In this document: in pieces, positions 42,336 through 53,539 of the stretch
Numbering within the stretch: position 1 is the stretch's first letter
Layout: the number at the start of each line of letters is the position of its first letter
The notes under the pieces: generated by a model
Told to the model about the DNA's origin: nothing
Database searches by the model: none
What the model saw: the letters and a program-made list of their open reading frames with translations, nothing else
From: Lepidostoma basale
Lineage: Eukaryota > Arthropoda > Insecta > Trichoptera > Lepidostomatidae
Direction of reading: 5' to 3'
Length of the DNA: 64,000 bases
Assembly: GCA_022606425.2 (NCBI GenBank)
Contig: JAHDVF020000211.1
Coordinates: forward strand, 4,557,001-4,621,000
Program-made: the position numbers and the translations under genes

Positions 42336-45295
42336 TCACCTGTAAACTGCCGGGAGTAGGGGATGCCTTCGCCCCTGTGGATGCTTATAGGCGTGCTGGT
42401 ATACGGAAGCCAGTCGCCAGTGCTCCGGGTAGCCCGTGGTGTCCCTCCAACGGCTGAACGGGGGGGCCAAGGTAGGAATGGCATAACACTTTTTGCTGTA
42501 AGGGTCCCTCATTTTAGGAATTTTATAAGAATTCTTTGTATTGTTGCTTGAACTGTCACCGTTTTTGCAATCAGAACCTCCTGTTGAATTAGGCTTTCCC
42601 GCCTTAAATGCCATTTTGTATTCTGGCTTCTTCACCTCATCTTTGTTATGATTGGTACTGGTGTCGGCACATGCTACACACGGCCGAAGCAATTTATTTT
42701 TAGCTACCTGTTTGGAATACTCTTGACTGCAGCAAGATAAAGAATCTTTTGAATTTTCTGTGCTCACTTTTGAGGTTTTTGGAGAACTTTGATACACTCG
42801 ATTCTTTTTGATGGATTCAATGGATCCATTATTGTTAAGTTCATTCAAAATTCTATGATTTCTGTTTTTTTCTTCTTGGTTATACTTAACTGACATACCG
42901 TTCTTCCCTTCATAATGATTACTGTTTGTGTTGGGATTCTCAGTCCATGCATCTTTAATCTGCCTATAATTTTCTCTAGTCCCACTCTTCCTAGAATGCC
43001 TGGAGCTGTGCGAGAGCTGGTCGTCTGGCGTGCCGCACCCGTGAATCCCATCACATGATCCACTTTTAATGCGTTTCTCACTCTGAGCTCTGGCAGCTCT
43101 CTTCTCGGCAGAATGGTTCTTACTGTCAACTTTCCTCCCACTATTATCAACACTAGGAGACCTCTGTTTTTCGTAACGGGAATGTTGTTCACATTTCGGA
43201 ACATCGCAGGCTTCCTTTTTTCTATTTTTGGTCATGTCTTTTTCAAAACTTGGTATAACTCTATTGTAATCGTCATCTGGATTGACATTGTGTGAAAACA
43301 AAGCATTTGATCTGCCTGTTTCTACCGCTGCATCCAATTTAGGGGAGTGAACCATGGAAAACACAGCGGGAGCCAGGCATCCATTCGATCCATCAATATG
43401 TTTTGACCTTTTTGGTTCATCTCTGGGATCTTTGGTTCTATAATCCCAGCATATAGCGAGGTCCATTGATGTAGCATTTTTTAATGAGATGTTTTCTCCA
43501 CCCGACGTCGCTGGCCTTACTGTGAGGACAGTGTCCAAGTTATATTTGGAAACTCCTTTTCCACCGCTTGTAACAGGACGATGATCTACGGAGGGGGGTC
43601 CTTTCCAAGCAGAGGAATAGGGCTTTATGTCGATATCTTGTATGAGTTCCTTAAGATTCTTGCGCACATTTCTAGCAGCCATTGCATCGGGCAGGGGGTG
43701 GTGTAGTAAAAAGTCCGCATGCATTTTTCTTGCATGGTGATACCCAGATATTCCATCGAGTATGGGCTCAGACTTCTCGAGTTTTCTCTTTTCGTGGTTG
43801 CACCCATTGTGAATTTTTTCTCGCATGTCAATTATTTCTCTCCTTTCTTCTGGCAATTCTTCCGTTGTTTCGATTTCATTTGTCAATTCCTCAAGAGTCT
43901 TTTCTCTAGAACATAGTAGAGGAATGTCACCCCTCTTTTTTGGGTCAGTCAAGGAGCCAGGTTCATATTCTGAAGGCTGATCCTTTATATTATTCTTTAC
44001 CTGATAAAATAAAAAATTAAAACAATATATATTATTATTTTGTGTATATTTTACTCTAGTTTGTTTGTAATTTAAACACAATTTTTTATTCATATTAAAA
44101 AGAAATATTAAGTGATAAATTGTTCTCAAGAATACTTTACCATTTTTCATTGAATTATTGTGGTGAAATAAATTATTTTACCAATGTGCTATAGCAAAAA
44201 AAATAACCTTTGTTGACGTACCTAGCAATGTGCATTATCTAAAAAAAGCTGATTAATAAAATAAATGATCATAAATTCAAAATGTATTAAATAAAACTTT
44301 TTTTTAATAAACCATTTATTATAATAAAATAATTGTATAAAAAATAAAGAAAAATAAGAGTGATTCATTGCGACATTTCATGAGCTCTGTAACAAAAGAA
44401 AATAAAGTGTATTAAATATTTGTGAGAATGCAAAACTACAAAAAAAATATATTAATCATATTGAAAGTATGAATCGAAATTGTTTTAGCACACATAAGAT
44501 ATTATATTAGAAATTGAAACGTTCAAATGGGATCAGAATTTATATAAAAATGCATATATGAAAAATGGCAGGTTTATGGCCAACAAAAATAAGTATGTTA
44601 TAAAAATGTTTTATGATTAAATTTAATAAGATTATTATGTTGATACAACTTGCATATTCTAATTGACAGTAACAAGTACGAAGTAATTTAAATGAAGAGT
44701 ATACTTAGTATTTCTGGACGCGAATATTATTTTCTCGTTTTAATCATATTTTAATTATCAAAAATATTTTTGACAACAAAAATCGAAATTAAACATGTTA
44801 AAAATCCGATCAGGTCTTTTTACCTTCCTTCATCGATGCTGTGTACCTAGTACGCATTGGTTGTAATAATTTCGATAATACTGTATTAAGCGGCATTCAT
44901 CCGTTATGCATTAAGGCACCGATTTAAAAACATATATTATTACATAATATTTTAATTACGAGCAAATATATAAAAATATCATATTTTATCAAAAATCGGA
45001 GATGAATCACCAATTATCGCGTATTGAAATATAAATAGTAAATAATATGTGACTATCTCACACACACACACACTATTGACCCCCCCCCCCTCTCTCTCTC
45101 CCTCTCTCCCCCCCATCTCTCCTCTACCTCTCGCTCTCTCTCTCCTATCCCTCTCTCTCCTCTCCCTCCCTCTCTCCCCCCTCTCTCTCTGTCTCTCTCT
45201 CTCTCTCTCTCTCCCTCTCTCTCCTCTCCCTCTCTCATTTTAATTAATTCCCTTTAATTAATCACACACACTATTTACCCTTCCCTCTCTCCTCT

Positions 45296-45327
<32 letters not shown>

Positions 45328-48300
45328 CTCTCCCTCTCTCTCTCCTCTCATCTCTCTCTCTCTCCCTCTCCCTCTCTCTCTCTCTCTCCCTCTCCCTCTC
45401 TCTCTCCTCTCCCTCTCTCTCTATACTTATATATTCGCGAGTGCAAGAAAGACAAGTTTCAATGCAATATTCTTCCCTATTTAGTCGGTTTCAATCAGCT
45501 TCGACTTAAATTATAGATAATTGAAGTGTCTGGGAATATTCATTTTTTAATTATAGATAATTGAATGCCTGTGAATATTCATTTTTCGATTTTTAATATT
45601 ATATCTCATCTTGAAATGTGTAGTGATTACAGTGATCAACCTCCAATAATTGTTATTGGTATGTTACGAATAGTTCTTAACTAATGGCTAAATCTTTAAA
45701 TACGTGTAGAGACAAACAAGTGATTGTTACTGGGTAGGGAGATATAATACAATGTGGAGCAGGTACCTGATTACATTGGGACTGTGTGATATCCAGCACT
45801 TTGTTACTCCTGATCAGAGCGGACTTGGAAGGGGGTAGCCAGTCAAGGAAGCGGCCAGGCGGAGGCTCCTTACTGAGATCGTTTGCTAAAATAACCCATA
45901 AACAAAAGAGTATCAACCTGAAGAAAAATGACAATATTTTAAATAATCCCTAAACAACAATTGAATCGCTCTTCCAACCGGCATGACCAAAGGAATATTA
46001 TCAAATGTCAAGTAAGCTGTTGTCTTATTTTACTTGATTTGGGAATTTTTATTTGTCTCACGCTATTGTATTATTTTACCTGATTTGCGTATCTCTTTTT
46101 TATCATGTACTATTTGTCTTATTTTACTAGATTCATGTATTTTTTTCTTTGTCTCACGCTATTGTCTTATTTTACCTGATTGCTGTATCTCTTTTTTACC
46201 ATGTACCATTGCCTTATTTTACTTGATTTTTGTATTTTTTCTTTGTCTCACGCTATTGTATTATTTTACGTGATTGGTGTATCTCTTTTTACCATGTACT
46301 ATTGCCTTATTTTACTTGTTTTGTGTATTTTTTCTCTGCCTCGTGTTATTGTCTTATTTTATTTGATTTGTGTATCTCTTTTTTAACAAGTACTATTGCC
46401 TTATTTTACCTGATTTTCGTATTTTTTCTTTGTCTCACGCTATTGTCTTATTTTACCTGATTGGTGTATCTCTTTTTACCATGTACTATTGCCTTATTTT
46501 ACTTGATTTGTGTATTTTTTTCTTTGTCTCAAGTTATTGCCTTATTTTACTTGATTTGTGTATCCTTTTTTAACTTTACAGTTGCTTACACTGAGGAGTG
46601 GTGCATAACAATTGCACTGCCAGTATTACGAACACGTTGTACACATCTAATTGAAATGTCTAATCCGACATAACATGTTTACTTATTACTATTGTACATT
46701 AGATGTTTTTTTCGCGAAACAACAAAATTAAAATACTAATATTTGATAATATCTTAGCAACGCGAAACATGTTATTCCCATAAAATATACCTAATAAAAC
46801 TTCTAGAAAAGAAACATTTTCAGCATATTGAATATGTTAAATTAACCATTCGGCGTGGTGGTTTGTTTGTTAAAATAAATATTTGTAAATGTAACAAGAC
46901 TTAAGCCGGTTGCAGACCAAGAACTAAGCTAAGTTGGTTTAGCTTAGCTCGCTTAACTGAGATAAGTTTTCATACTTGTATGCAGACCGAAAACTATGTA
47001 CACAAGTATGAAAAATTACCCAAGCTATGCGAACTAAGCTAGTTTAGCTCATATGTGTAGCTCTAAGCCATAGGTTTCCAAACTTTTCTGGGCCACCGCC
47101 CCCTTTACAAGAAAAATAAATGTTCAACGCCCCCCTCCCATAAAAGTTATTCCAAATATTTAGTAGCACATATTACAATTTAAAATATTATTGAATCTTT
47201 TATATATCTGAAAACTATATATGATAGAATACCGAACGAAGAAATTAGGATTAAATGTAAGGCAAATAATTGCAATCTTTCAGTTCAATTTTCAGCCACT
47301 TCCGAACTACCGAAATATGGGAAAATGATTACAATACATACAATAACAAAATATACAAATTTTTAAGTTTAATTTGCTTTATTAGTACGTGATTAGGATG
47401 ATTTTTGTCTTTTTTAGATTATATTTTTTTATCTGCCCACACCCTCTATTTTTTCTGGGTCTTCTATCGCCCCCTTGAAAGTCTCAAGCGCCCACAAGGG
47501 GACGTTATCGCCCACTTTGAGAACCTAGGCTCTAAGCTAAACTTCTTCTTCTTCTTCTTTGCTAGCCTTCTTCCCTCCACTGCTGGATATAGGCCTCTTC
47601 CAATTTCCTCCACTCGTCTCTATCCTGCCCCCTTTGTATCCAAGATTTTTCAACCCTTTTGACAATATCATCGGTCCATCTCATCGGTGGCCTTCCGACA
47701 CTTCGCCTATTTGCCCATGGTCTCCAACTGAGTATCCTGGGTGCCCATCTGTTGCCACCCTGTCTAGCCAAGTGTCCAGCCCATTGCCATTTCAATTTTG
47801 CCACTCGGTCCATGACGTCAGCAACCCTGGTGCGGCGTCTGATTTCTTCATTCCTTATGCGGTCACACAAGCTCACACCAAGTATCTGTCTTTCCATGGA
47901 CCTCTGTGTACACTTGAGCCTGTGGACACTTCTTGCTGTAAGAGTTGTCGTCTCTAGTCCGTATGTCATCATGGGCAGTATACACATGTCGTAGACCTTT
48001 CTTAAACTAACTTAGATTAACTCATGATCTGCAGCCGGCTTTAAGGTAGATTCAATTGGATGTCTGGAAACGGTGATGAGAACAGAGTGAAGTGCTGCAT
48101 TAGTACTTGGAACATTAGAGGAGATATGGCAGGAAAGTTATCAGGAGATGGTTTATTTGTTTGTTTATTCAATTAAGAGATCTCTTAGACGAATGTGTGG
48201 ATACTCTGTGTATGATAGAGTATCGAATGAAAATATAAGAAGTGAATGCGGTGCGAATGATGGTGTCATGAACAAAATAATGAAAGGATCATTAAGATGG

Positions 48301-48821
48301 TTTGGACATATAGAAAGAATGAATGAAGAAAGAATGGTAAAAAAATTATATGTTAATGATGTGAATGGAACCAGAAATAGAGGAAGACCGAGGAAAACGT
48401 GGCACGATCAAATAAATCAAATATTGAAAATCGGCCATGTGAGGAGTCAGAGAAATTGACGCGCGTGCTTGACACGATGTATGAATGTTGAGGAAGCGAG
48501 AGAAATATGTCAGAGAAGAAAAGTGTGGCAGTCCATTCTTTCTGCCTACCCCTTCGGGGAGACGCCGTGATGGTTTGTTAGTTTATTCAATTAACCTTTT
48601 TCTCTGGAAATCTTGTCAGGGTAATCCCAGGCGCTGGGGTAGTGTGTCCAGGCGGGGGCCCCTTTGCGCGCGGCCTGGGTCAGCAGGCGGCCCCTGCTGT
48701 CGGCCAAGAAGCGGGGGCCCTCGGAGGGGGCGGGCTTGGGCGGTTGGGGTCGCCGGCCCGGTGGCAGCCAGCGGGGCACCTCCCAGTTGCGGAGGCTCGT
48801 GGGGGCGAAGGGCCGCTCGTA
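42336..48821 (-). CDS. Flattop (CFAP126)-like protein, three exons, first exon not found
   Basis: Exons in transcription order: 48821-48596, 45885-45767 and 44000-42336. Phases match exactly (1, then 0), giving 669 residues from the first residue seen. The first exon starts YERPFAPTSLRNWEVP, then FLADSRGRLL, then W-T-H-Y-P-S-A-W-D-Y-P-D-K-I. These follow the Flattop landmarks (YE-x-PF-x-P-x-x-LQNW, DRGHLL, W-x-x-F-x-GTW-x-x-P-x-KI). Flattop is a basal-body and axonemal microtubule protein. The 555-codon last exon is highly polar (Ser, Lys, Asn), much longer than in vertebrate Flattop, and ends with LAPPFSRWRDTTGYPEHWRL and a stop. The opening exon is very GC-rich, unlike everything around it. 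Exon 1, with the start codon, must lie upstream. Confidence 0.75.
44160..45055. other. AT-rich intron of the Flattop-like gene
   Basis: Nothing recognisable before the pyrimidine tract. Confidence 0.35.
45056..45422. repeat. Low-complexity CT tract
   Basis: Almost pure CT dinucleotide and C-rich variants lie on the plus strand, with a short CA run at the start and a single AT-rich break near 45240-45275. Open frames over it are artefacts of the repeat. Confidence 0.9.
46020..46580. repeat. Minisatellite of about 46-bp half-units
   Basis: About twelve units share a core like TTGTCTTATTTTACCTGATT, then TGTATCTCTTTTT or TGTATTTTTTCTTTGTCTCA. Two unit types alternate, making a repeat of roughly 95 bp. 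Translated frames are repetitive and not a gene. Confidence 0.75.
46735..46840 (-). repeat. Family P single arm
   Basis: Only the right arm (AAACATGTTATTCCCATAAA, AAACTTCTAGAAAAG). Confidence 0.55.
47069..47529 (+). mobile_element. hAT-like element with 8-bp target duplication
   Basis: It begins CATAGGTTTCCAAAC and ends GAGAACCTAGG. CTCTAAGC flanks both sides exactly (47061-47068, 47530-47537). It has no transposase. A partial inverted copy is at 62361-62515. Confidence 0.75.
47540..47997 (-). mobile_element. LINE family-D C-terminus
   Basis: A clean 141-codon minus frame reads ILPMMTYGLETTTLTARSVH, RLKCTQRSMERQILGVSL, AKLKWQWAGHLARQG, SVGRPPMRWTDDIVKRV and EEAYIQQW. It has a (GAA)n tail. 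It is 5'-truncated. Confidence 0.82.
48050..48160 (+). mobile_element. LINE 5' coding fragment
   Basis: From ATG at about 48060 the frame reads MSGNGDENRVKCCISTWNIR then GDMAGKL. The STWNIRG block is the start of an apurinic endonuclease domain in RTE-type elements. Confidence 0.5.
48177..48580 (+). mobile_element. RTE family-A copy with 14-bp target duplication
   Basis: GTTTATTCAATTAA occurs at 48163-48176 and 48581-48594. Between them the C-terminal frame reads RSLRRMCGYSVYDRVSNEN, GSLRWFGHIERM and GRPRKTWHDQINQIL to GET. The right duplication overlaps the 5' splice site of the first Flattop-like exon found. Confidence 0.85.
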
Positions 48822-48946
48822 CTTCAGGTAAATAGAAAATAAATCATAAATTATTCAATATCACATATAATTGTAATGTGATATCCAAAATACAATATAT
48901 TCTGAAAAAATCATGACAATTTTCAAAAGGTCAATTTATTTAGTGT

Positions 48947-49130
48947 TTCTTTAACAATGATGTGAAACTCCATATTAAATAATAATACGTATGAAAACGC
49001 CTGTTTTCTAAAAGTTTTATTATAATTTATGTGAATGGCGTGTTTCGCCTGTCTAAGGAATTATCAAATGACATTTGATAATCCCTTAGATAGGCATTAT
49101 TAATAATTAATATTATTATAACAATAATAA
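48947..49130. repeat. Family P palindrome interrupted by RTE
   Basis: Leader and left arm (48947-49065), turn, and beginning of the right arm. The right arm resumes after the RTE copy. Confidence 0.65.
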
Positions 49131-49137
49131 AACTTCT

Positions 49138-49504
49138 GTCTATGGCATGCGGATGACGCTGTCCTATTTGCAGACAACGAGCATGAACTACAAGTCCTGG
49201 TGAATAGTATGTATGAGGTATGCATGCGAAATGATCTGATAATGAATGTTAATAAGTCCAAGGTAATGATTTTTGAAAAAGAAGAAATCATGACAGTCTG
49301 CAACATTAGCGAGAATGGTGAAAATTTGGAGCAAGTAGATGAGTTCGTGTATTTAGGGAGTATGTTTACAAGAGATGGGCGAGTGGAGAGGGATATTGAA
49401 AGAAGGGTTGGGGCAGTCAACAAAGTGAATGGTGACCGAGGAAAATGTGGCACGATCAAATAAATCAAATCAAGGAGACGGCGTGATGGTTAGTTAGTTA
49501 GTTT
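49138..49504 (+). mobile_element. RTE family-A copy, internally deleted, 8-bp duplication
   Basis: AAACTTCT flanks both sides (49130-49137, 49505-49512). The copy starts in the reverse-transcriptase core (HADDAVLFADNEHELQ, with H replacing the usual Y of the YADD box), continues LIMNVNKSKVMIFEKEE and FVYLGSMFTRDGRVERDI, then jumps to CGTIK near the end and the (TTAG)n tail. Confidence 0.8.
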
Positions 49505-49850
49505 AAACTTCTAGAGAACAGACGTTTTCATTTCTATTTATTGTTACTTGAACAATGATGTAAAACTCCGTATTAAATAATTAATACGAATGAAAATATC
49601 TGTTTTCTAGAAGTTTTATTATATTTTATGTCGGAAAAATCGACGGGCGTGCATGTTACGTATGTATAAATGTAGAGGAAGCTATAGAGGTATGTCAGGA
49701 CAGAGCAGTATGGCGGTTCATCCTCTCTGCCTATCGCTTCAGGGAAACGGCGTGATGGTTAGTTATCTAATTAGTTTCCCATAAAACGCAATAAAGGAAA
49801 GTTTCCCAGGAAAACGGACGTTTCCATCCTTATAAGTATGTAGTTGTTTA
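49505..49850. repeat. Family P copy with a second RTE tip
   Basis: A further P leader and arm (49535-49630), then an RTE 3' tip (49631-49775), then arm remnants (CCCATAAAACGCAATAAAGG). Confidence 0.6.
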
Positions 49851-50044
49851 CGTTTCAGAACCTATTTCTTAACCTTATTAATGAAAAGCAGTTTTCAAAT
49901 TATAAACAAAAATATTAAATATTATTAATTGGATTCTATAATATGTATGATATAAATCATCAAACTTGTTTTTTTTTTACTCTGACGCGATTTAAACTAA
50001 ATGACAAAAGTATTATTACTGAGTAAAGAACTCACAAATGAGGG

Positions 50045-50250
50045 TTACTGAAAGTATACTCGTACACAGACAACTGAACCGTTCTCGCGAAACGCAAACA
50101 CAACCTTTTGGTCAGGCCTTCCCTTACAAACTGCCGCCCCGTATTTGTTAGAAAACACCGGAAACATCGTTTTTTCGTAGCACAGATATCTGGCGAAAAT
50201 CGACCCCATCATAGGCGTAGCCATCGACTGAGCAGCCACTCGGGGATAGT
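50045..50250 (-). other. Exon-like ORF, unrecognised
   Basis: The minus strand opens after an acceptor-like TATTTAAACAG at about 50251. It reads HYPRVAAQSMATPMMGSIF, ARYLCYEKTMFPVFSNKYG, AAVCKGRPDQKVVFAF, RENGSVVCVRVYFQ and stop. Composition is that of a real protein. It could be a terminal exon of another minus-strand gene, or, less likely, part of the missing upstream portion of the Flattop-like gene. No family recognised. Confidence 0.35.
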
Positions 50251-50299
50251 GCCTGTTTAAATATAATAGATTTCGAAAATACTTAATTTTTTTTTAAAT

Positions 50300-51030
50300 T
50301 GACTTTTTATTAATATTATATATAAAACAAATTCGTGTTAGTTACACCATTTATAACTCAAGAACCGCTGGAACGATTTTGATGATATTTGATTTGTTGG
50401 ATTTGTCTCCGTCCCGAATAGCAGAATTACTATTAAACTTCGGAAAAAACACGAAAAAAATAACTAACTAACTAACCATCACGCCATTTCCCCGGAGGGG
50501 TAGGCAGAGAGGGTGGATCGCCATACTCTGTCCTGGCATACCTTTCGGGATTCCTCGACATTTATACATCGTGCAAGCAGGTCGATTATTCCGACTTCGA
50601 ATGTGACCGCCTTTTAGTAATTGATTAATTTGGTCATGCCATGTTTTCCTCGGTCGTCGTCGGCTTCTTTTTCCACTCACGCTGCTTGTGTACAACTTTT
50701 TAACCATTCTACTCTCATCCATTCGTTCCATAAATTCATTTTCTCATATTTTTGTATGGAGCGGCTTTTTGGATAATTGCTTAACTATATACGATAATTG
50801 CTAAATAAAACAAAGTCGTGTTAGTTACACAATTTATAACTCAAGAACGGCTGGACCGATTTTGATGATATTTGATTTGTTGGATTTGTCTCCGTATCTA
50901 ATAGCAGAATAAATATGAAAACATTTTTTATTTTTTTTATAATCATTTTAACTTAATAAATAACTGAATTTAATTCAACTAATATGTTAACACAACATTG
51001 ATTGATTCTGAGGCGGTACGAAGTTCTCCG
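50300..51030 (+). repeat. Duplicated repeat with Helitron-like 3' end
   Basis: The block GTGTTAGTTACACCATTTAT then AACTCAAGAACCGCTGGAAC occurs at 50335 and again at 50818. The last copy ends GGCGGTACGAAGTTCTCCGG then GTCAGGTAGT. This recalls insect repeat ends with a short hairpin before a CTAG-like terminus. Family is tentative. Confidence 0.35.
50458..50755 (-). mobile_element. RTE family-A 3' end
   Basis: The minus strand reads MERMDESRMVKKLYTSSVSG, RRRPRKTWHDQINQLLKGGH and RSRNNRPAC. A (CTAA)n tail lies at the left. It lies between the two copies of the preceding repeat. Confidence 0.78.
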
Positions 51031-51185
51031 GGTCAGGTAGTATTAAATACTAGAAAATCGTGCCATACTACAGCGTATTTTTTAAACATACGTTTTATTG
51101 AAATTTAGTGTTATATATATATCGCACGCTTAATAGTAAACTGACCGATTATGGTTTAGGTCACAATTGATTTAACATTAGACAG

Positions 51186-51290
51186 AGGCTTGTGTTAACG
51201 CTATCCATCTATTTTTCACAATGTTAACGCTATCCATTCGTACGTACGATAATCGTTCACAATGTTAACTCTATCCATTCGTACGTGTTT
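51186..51290. repeat. Three direct repeats
   Basis: TGTTAACGCTATCCATCTA, TGTTAACGCTATCCATTCGT and TGTTAACTCTATCCATTCGT are spaced 35-45 bp apart. The latter two include the palindromic GTACGTACG/GTACGT region. Confidence 0.55.
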
Positions 51291-51299
51291 TTCGACTGT

Positions 51300-52380
51300 T
51301 TTTGTTAAAACACCGATTCATGGCAGGTTGAGCAAAACTTGCTTTTTTGAGTTAAGCCAGTGTTCTATTAAGCGTACGATATATTTAAAAAGAATCGAGC
51401 TATCAATAAATAATCGTCATCTTCAGCATTATAACGCTCAAGAAAAGTCTGCCGGCAAACTTCTATCCCGACGGAATACAAAAGCTTATATTTCGATATC
51501 ACAAGTGTCTTAATATTGGTGGTAATTATCTGGAAAAGTACATAAAACTGTGGTCTTTCAAATATAAAAAAAAATTATTACAAAAAGTTTCCTTGTTTTT
51601 TTTTTTAATATCAAAACGGTACTTACTTAAAAAAAACACGCTGATAGATACAAAACACGAAACATTAAACATAAACGTTACACCCCTGGATTCACAAAGC
51701 AAATATGCTAATTTTGTATATTTTTTAATTTTCATCAGACGTTCCGTCAAATTTCAGAAGTGGGTAGCTTCTCCATTTATATATCTATCTGCTTTGATGA
51801 TGATATAATATATCACAACGGAATATTTTTTGTACAAGGCACCAATTTCGCTTACGGAAATCGACTATAAAATGCTTGCGGATATAATATATTTCAGTCC
51901 ATTAACTTTTATGTCCATATTATCTTACTACAGGCTTATGTAATCAATTTTTTGTCATCGAAATATATTGTCATCGTGCTGGCGGTTTTAAGTCCCAGAT
52001 AACATTTGTCTACAGATCTGAATAATGGATTACTGTAAAACGCGTAATAATATATATTTATTTTGGAAAAAGGTACTCATCTAATAAAGGTTTTGATGTA
52101 AATATTTATTATTTTAAGAAAACTTTGACATGTTTTCTTGTATCGACCAACACCATGTAACCTTTATATCTTGCGTTTGTTTTAATGTCTAGTGGATGAA
52201 TTATTCTTAAAATTTGAAAACTTTGAAATCTAACATATTTTTAGTATAGTTACACGTAATAAATAAATAAATAAATACCCAAAGAATCAATACGGAAAAG
52301 CCAATCAAAAAACATAAAAATACTCGTAGGTACACACATACATAAAAATATAATGTATATTTACATCTATTTCCACCAAA
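51300..52380. other. AT-rich DNA, no gene recognised
   Basis: Open frames here (for example 51262-51513) have no recognisable domain. Confidence 0.35.
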
Positions 52381-52384
52381 CGAA

Positions 52385-52915
52385 ACGCCGCGGCGCGCTG
52401 TAAAGCCATTATTTTCTTCTTCTTCTTCTTCCCTTTTTGTAGACTCAGGAGTCTGTTATTTCAGGCGGGTCCTCTTGAGATGCTGAACTCCAGCTTTCTC
52501 TCCACCGTTTCGGGGGTCTCCCTGGTCGGCGTTATCCGTTTGGCGTTCCATGGAGAGCTATGTGTGGTATTCTATTTGAGCTCATCCTTTCTACGTGTTC
52601 ATGCCAGTATCGCCGTCTTTGACGTTCCCATCTGACCACATCTTCGACCTCGCAGATTTCTCGGATTGCTGTATTCCTAACTCGATCACGTAGGGTCTTG
52701 CCAGCTATAGCGCGGAGCGTTTTCATCTCGGTTGTCCTGAGCATGCTCTTTGTCTTGACAGTGTCTGCCCTCGATTCAATGCCATATGTGAGGATTGGTC
52801 GCACACAGGTCTTGTAGATGCGTACCTTGCTGTCAGTCCTCATGTCCCTGTTTCTCCATATGACATCTTTCAGGCAGCCTGCAACTGCTGCAGCCCTATC
52901 CACCTGTGACATTTA
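52385..52915 (-). mobile_element. LINE family-E C-terminus
   Basis: The minus strand reads AAVAGCLKDVIWRNRDMRT, KVRIYKTCVRPILTYGIESR, TTEMKTLRAIAGKTLRDRVR and RRRYWHEHVERM, then frameshifted GRPPKRW and a (GAA)n tail. Confidence 0.78.
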
Positions 52916-53039
52916 TTTACATTACCTAATTACAAAACCAACTGCAACAAAACAAAAATGCCCTGTTTTAGGAAATTTTATTTATTTGGAAATCACAAAT
53001 TACAATGCCGTTATGTTTATTTAAAGAACGATATTTTTC

Positions 53040-53535
53040 AATAAGATGATTTGCGAGTTCAGAAATTTTTTTATTCATAACTTCATACTCGCTATGCGTG
53101 TGTTCGAATTTCCCTTTCGCAAATCATAATGTTCCATTTTAAATGTTTTAAAAAGGGCGTCCATTTTAAAATATTCACAACTGATCACACCCCCGAGACT
53201 TTTCGGCGAATCGAACCACCATCGCGACGCGCGTCGGCGTCGTTCGTACCTCGAAGAGAAGTGATGAAAGCATTCTCACCATTTTATATGGATGGGATAA
53301 TATTTATATCACCGGCTACCCCTTCCGGCACGTGGCGCTTGATTACTTGTGGCGGATAGTGGATTGCTTTGTCTATTATTATACTGTATTAAAAAAGGCC
53401 CGACTTTTATTCGACACGCGTTGTGACCCCTAATTATTTCTTTAAATTTTTTTGCAGTTGATTAAAATGTAACTGTTTTTATCTTGTATTTTATAATCGG
53501 GTGGTGGTCTAGGGGAGGGGTCGGCAGTTTATCAT
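53040..53535. other. Unassigned stretch with a GC-rich island
   Basis: 53190-53350 is locally GC-rich (CGCGACGCGCGTCGGCGTCG) and has an open frame, but no family or splice structure was recognised. Confidence 0.3.
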
Positions 53536-53539
53536 ATGA

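Larger units (their letters stand above)
46911..48045. mobile_element. TIR element carrying nested hAT and LINE insertions
   Basis: The outer ends TTAAGCCGGTTGCAGACC and the inverse of TTAAAGCCGGCTGCAGATC mark a short MITE rich in TTAGCTTAG/CTAAGCTA motifs. It has been expanded by the elements at 47069-47529 and 47540-47997. Confidence 0.6.

Noticed and set aside
44001..44150. Extension of the long minus-strand ORF upstream of 44000 (giving 604 residues)
   Set aside because: An acceptor (TTTTATCAG) at 44001 matches phase with the exon at 45767-45885. The extra 49 residues are AT-rich intron read-through.
45049..45243. Open frames on both strands over the CT tract
   Set aside because: They are products of a dinucleotide repeat with only Ser/Leu/Pro or Arg/Glu and no start context.
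53129..53359. ORF at the GC-rich island as a gene
   Set aside because: No domain, no clear splice sites and no second supporting exon. It is left unassigned.
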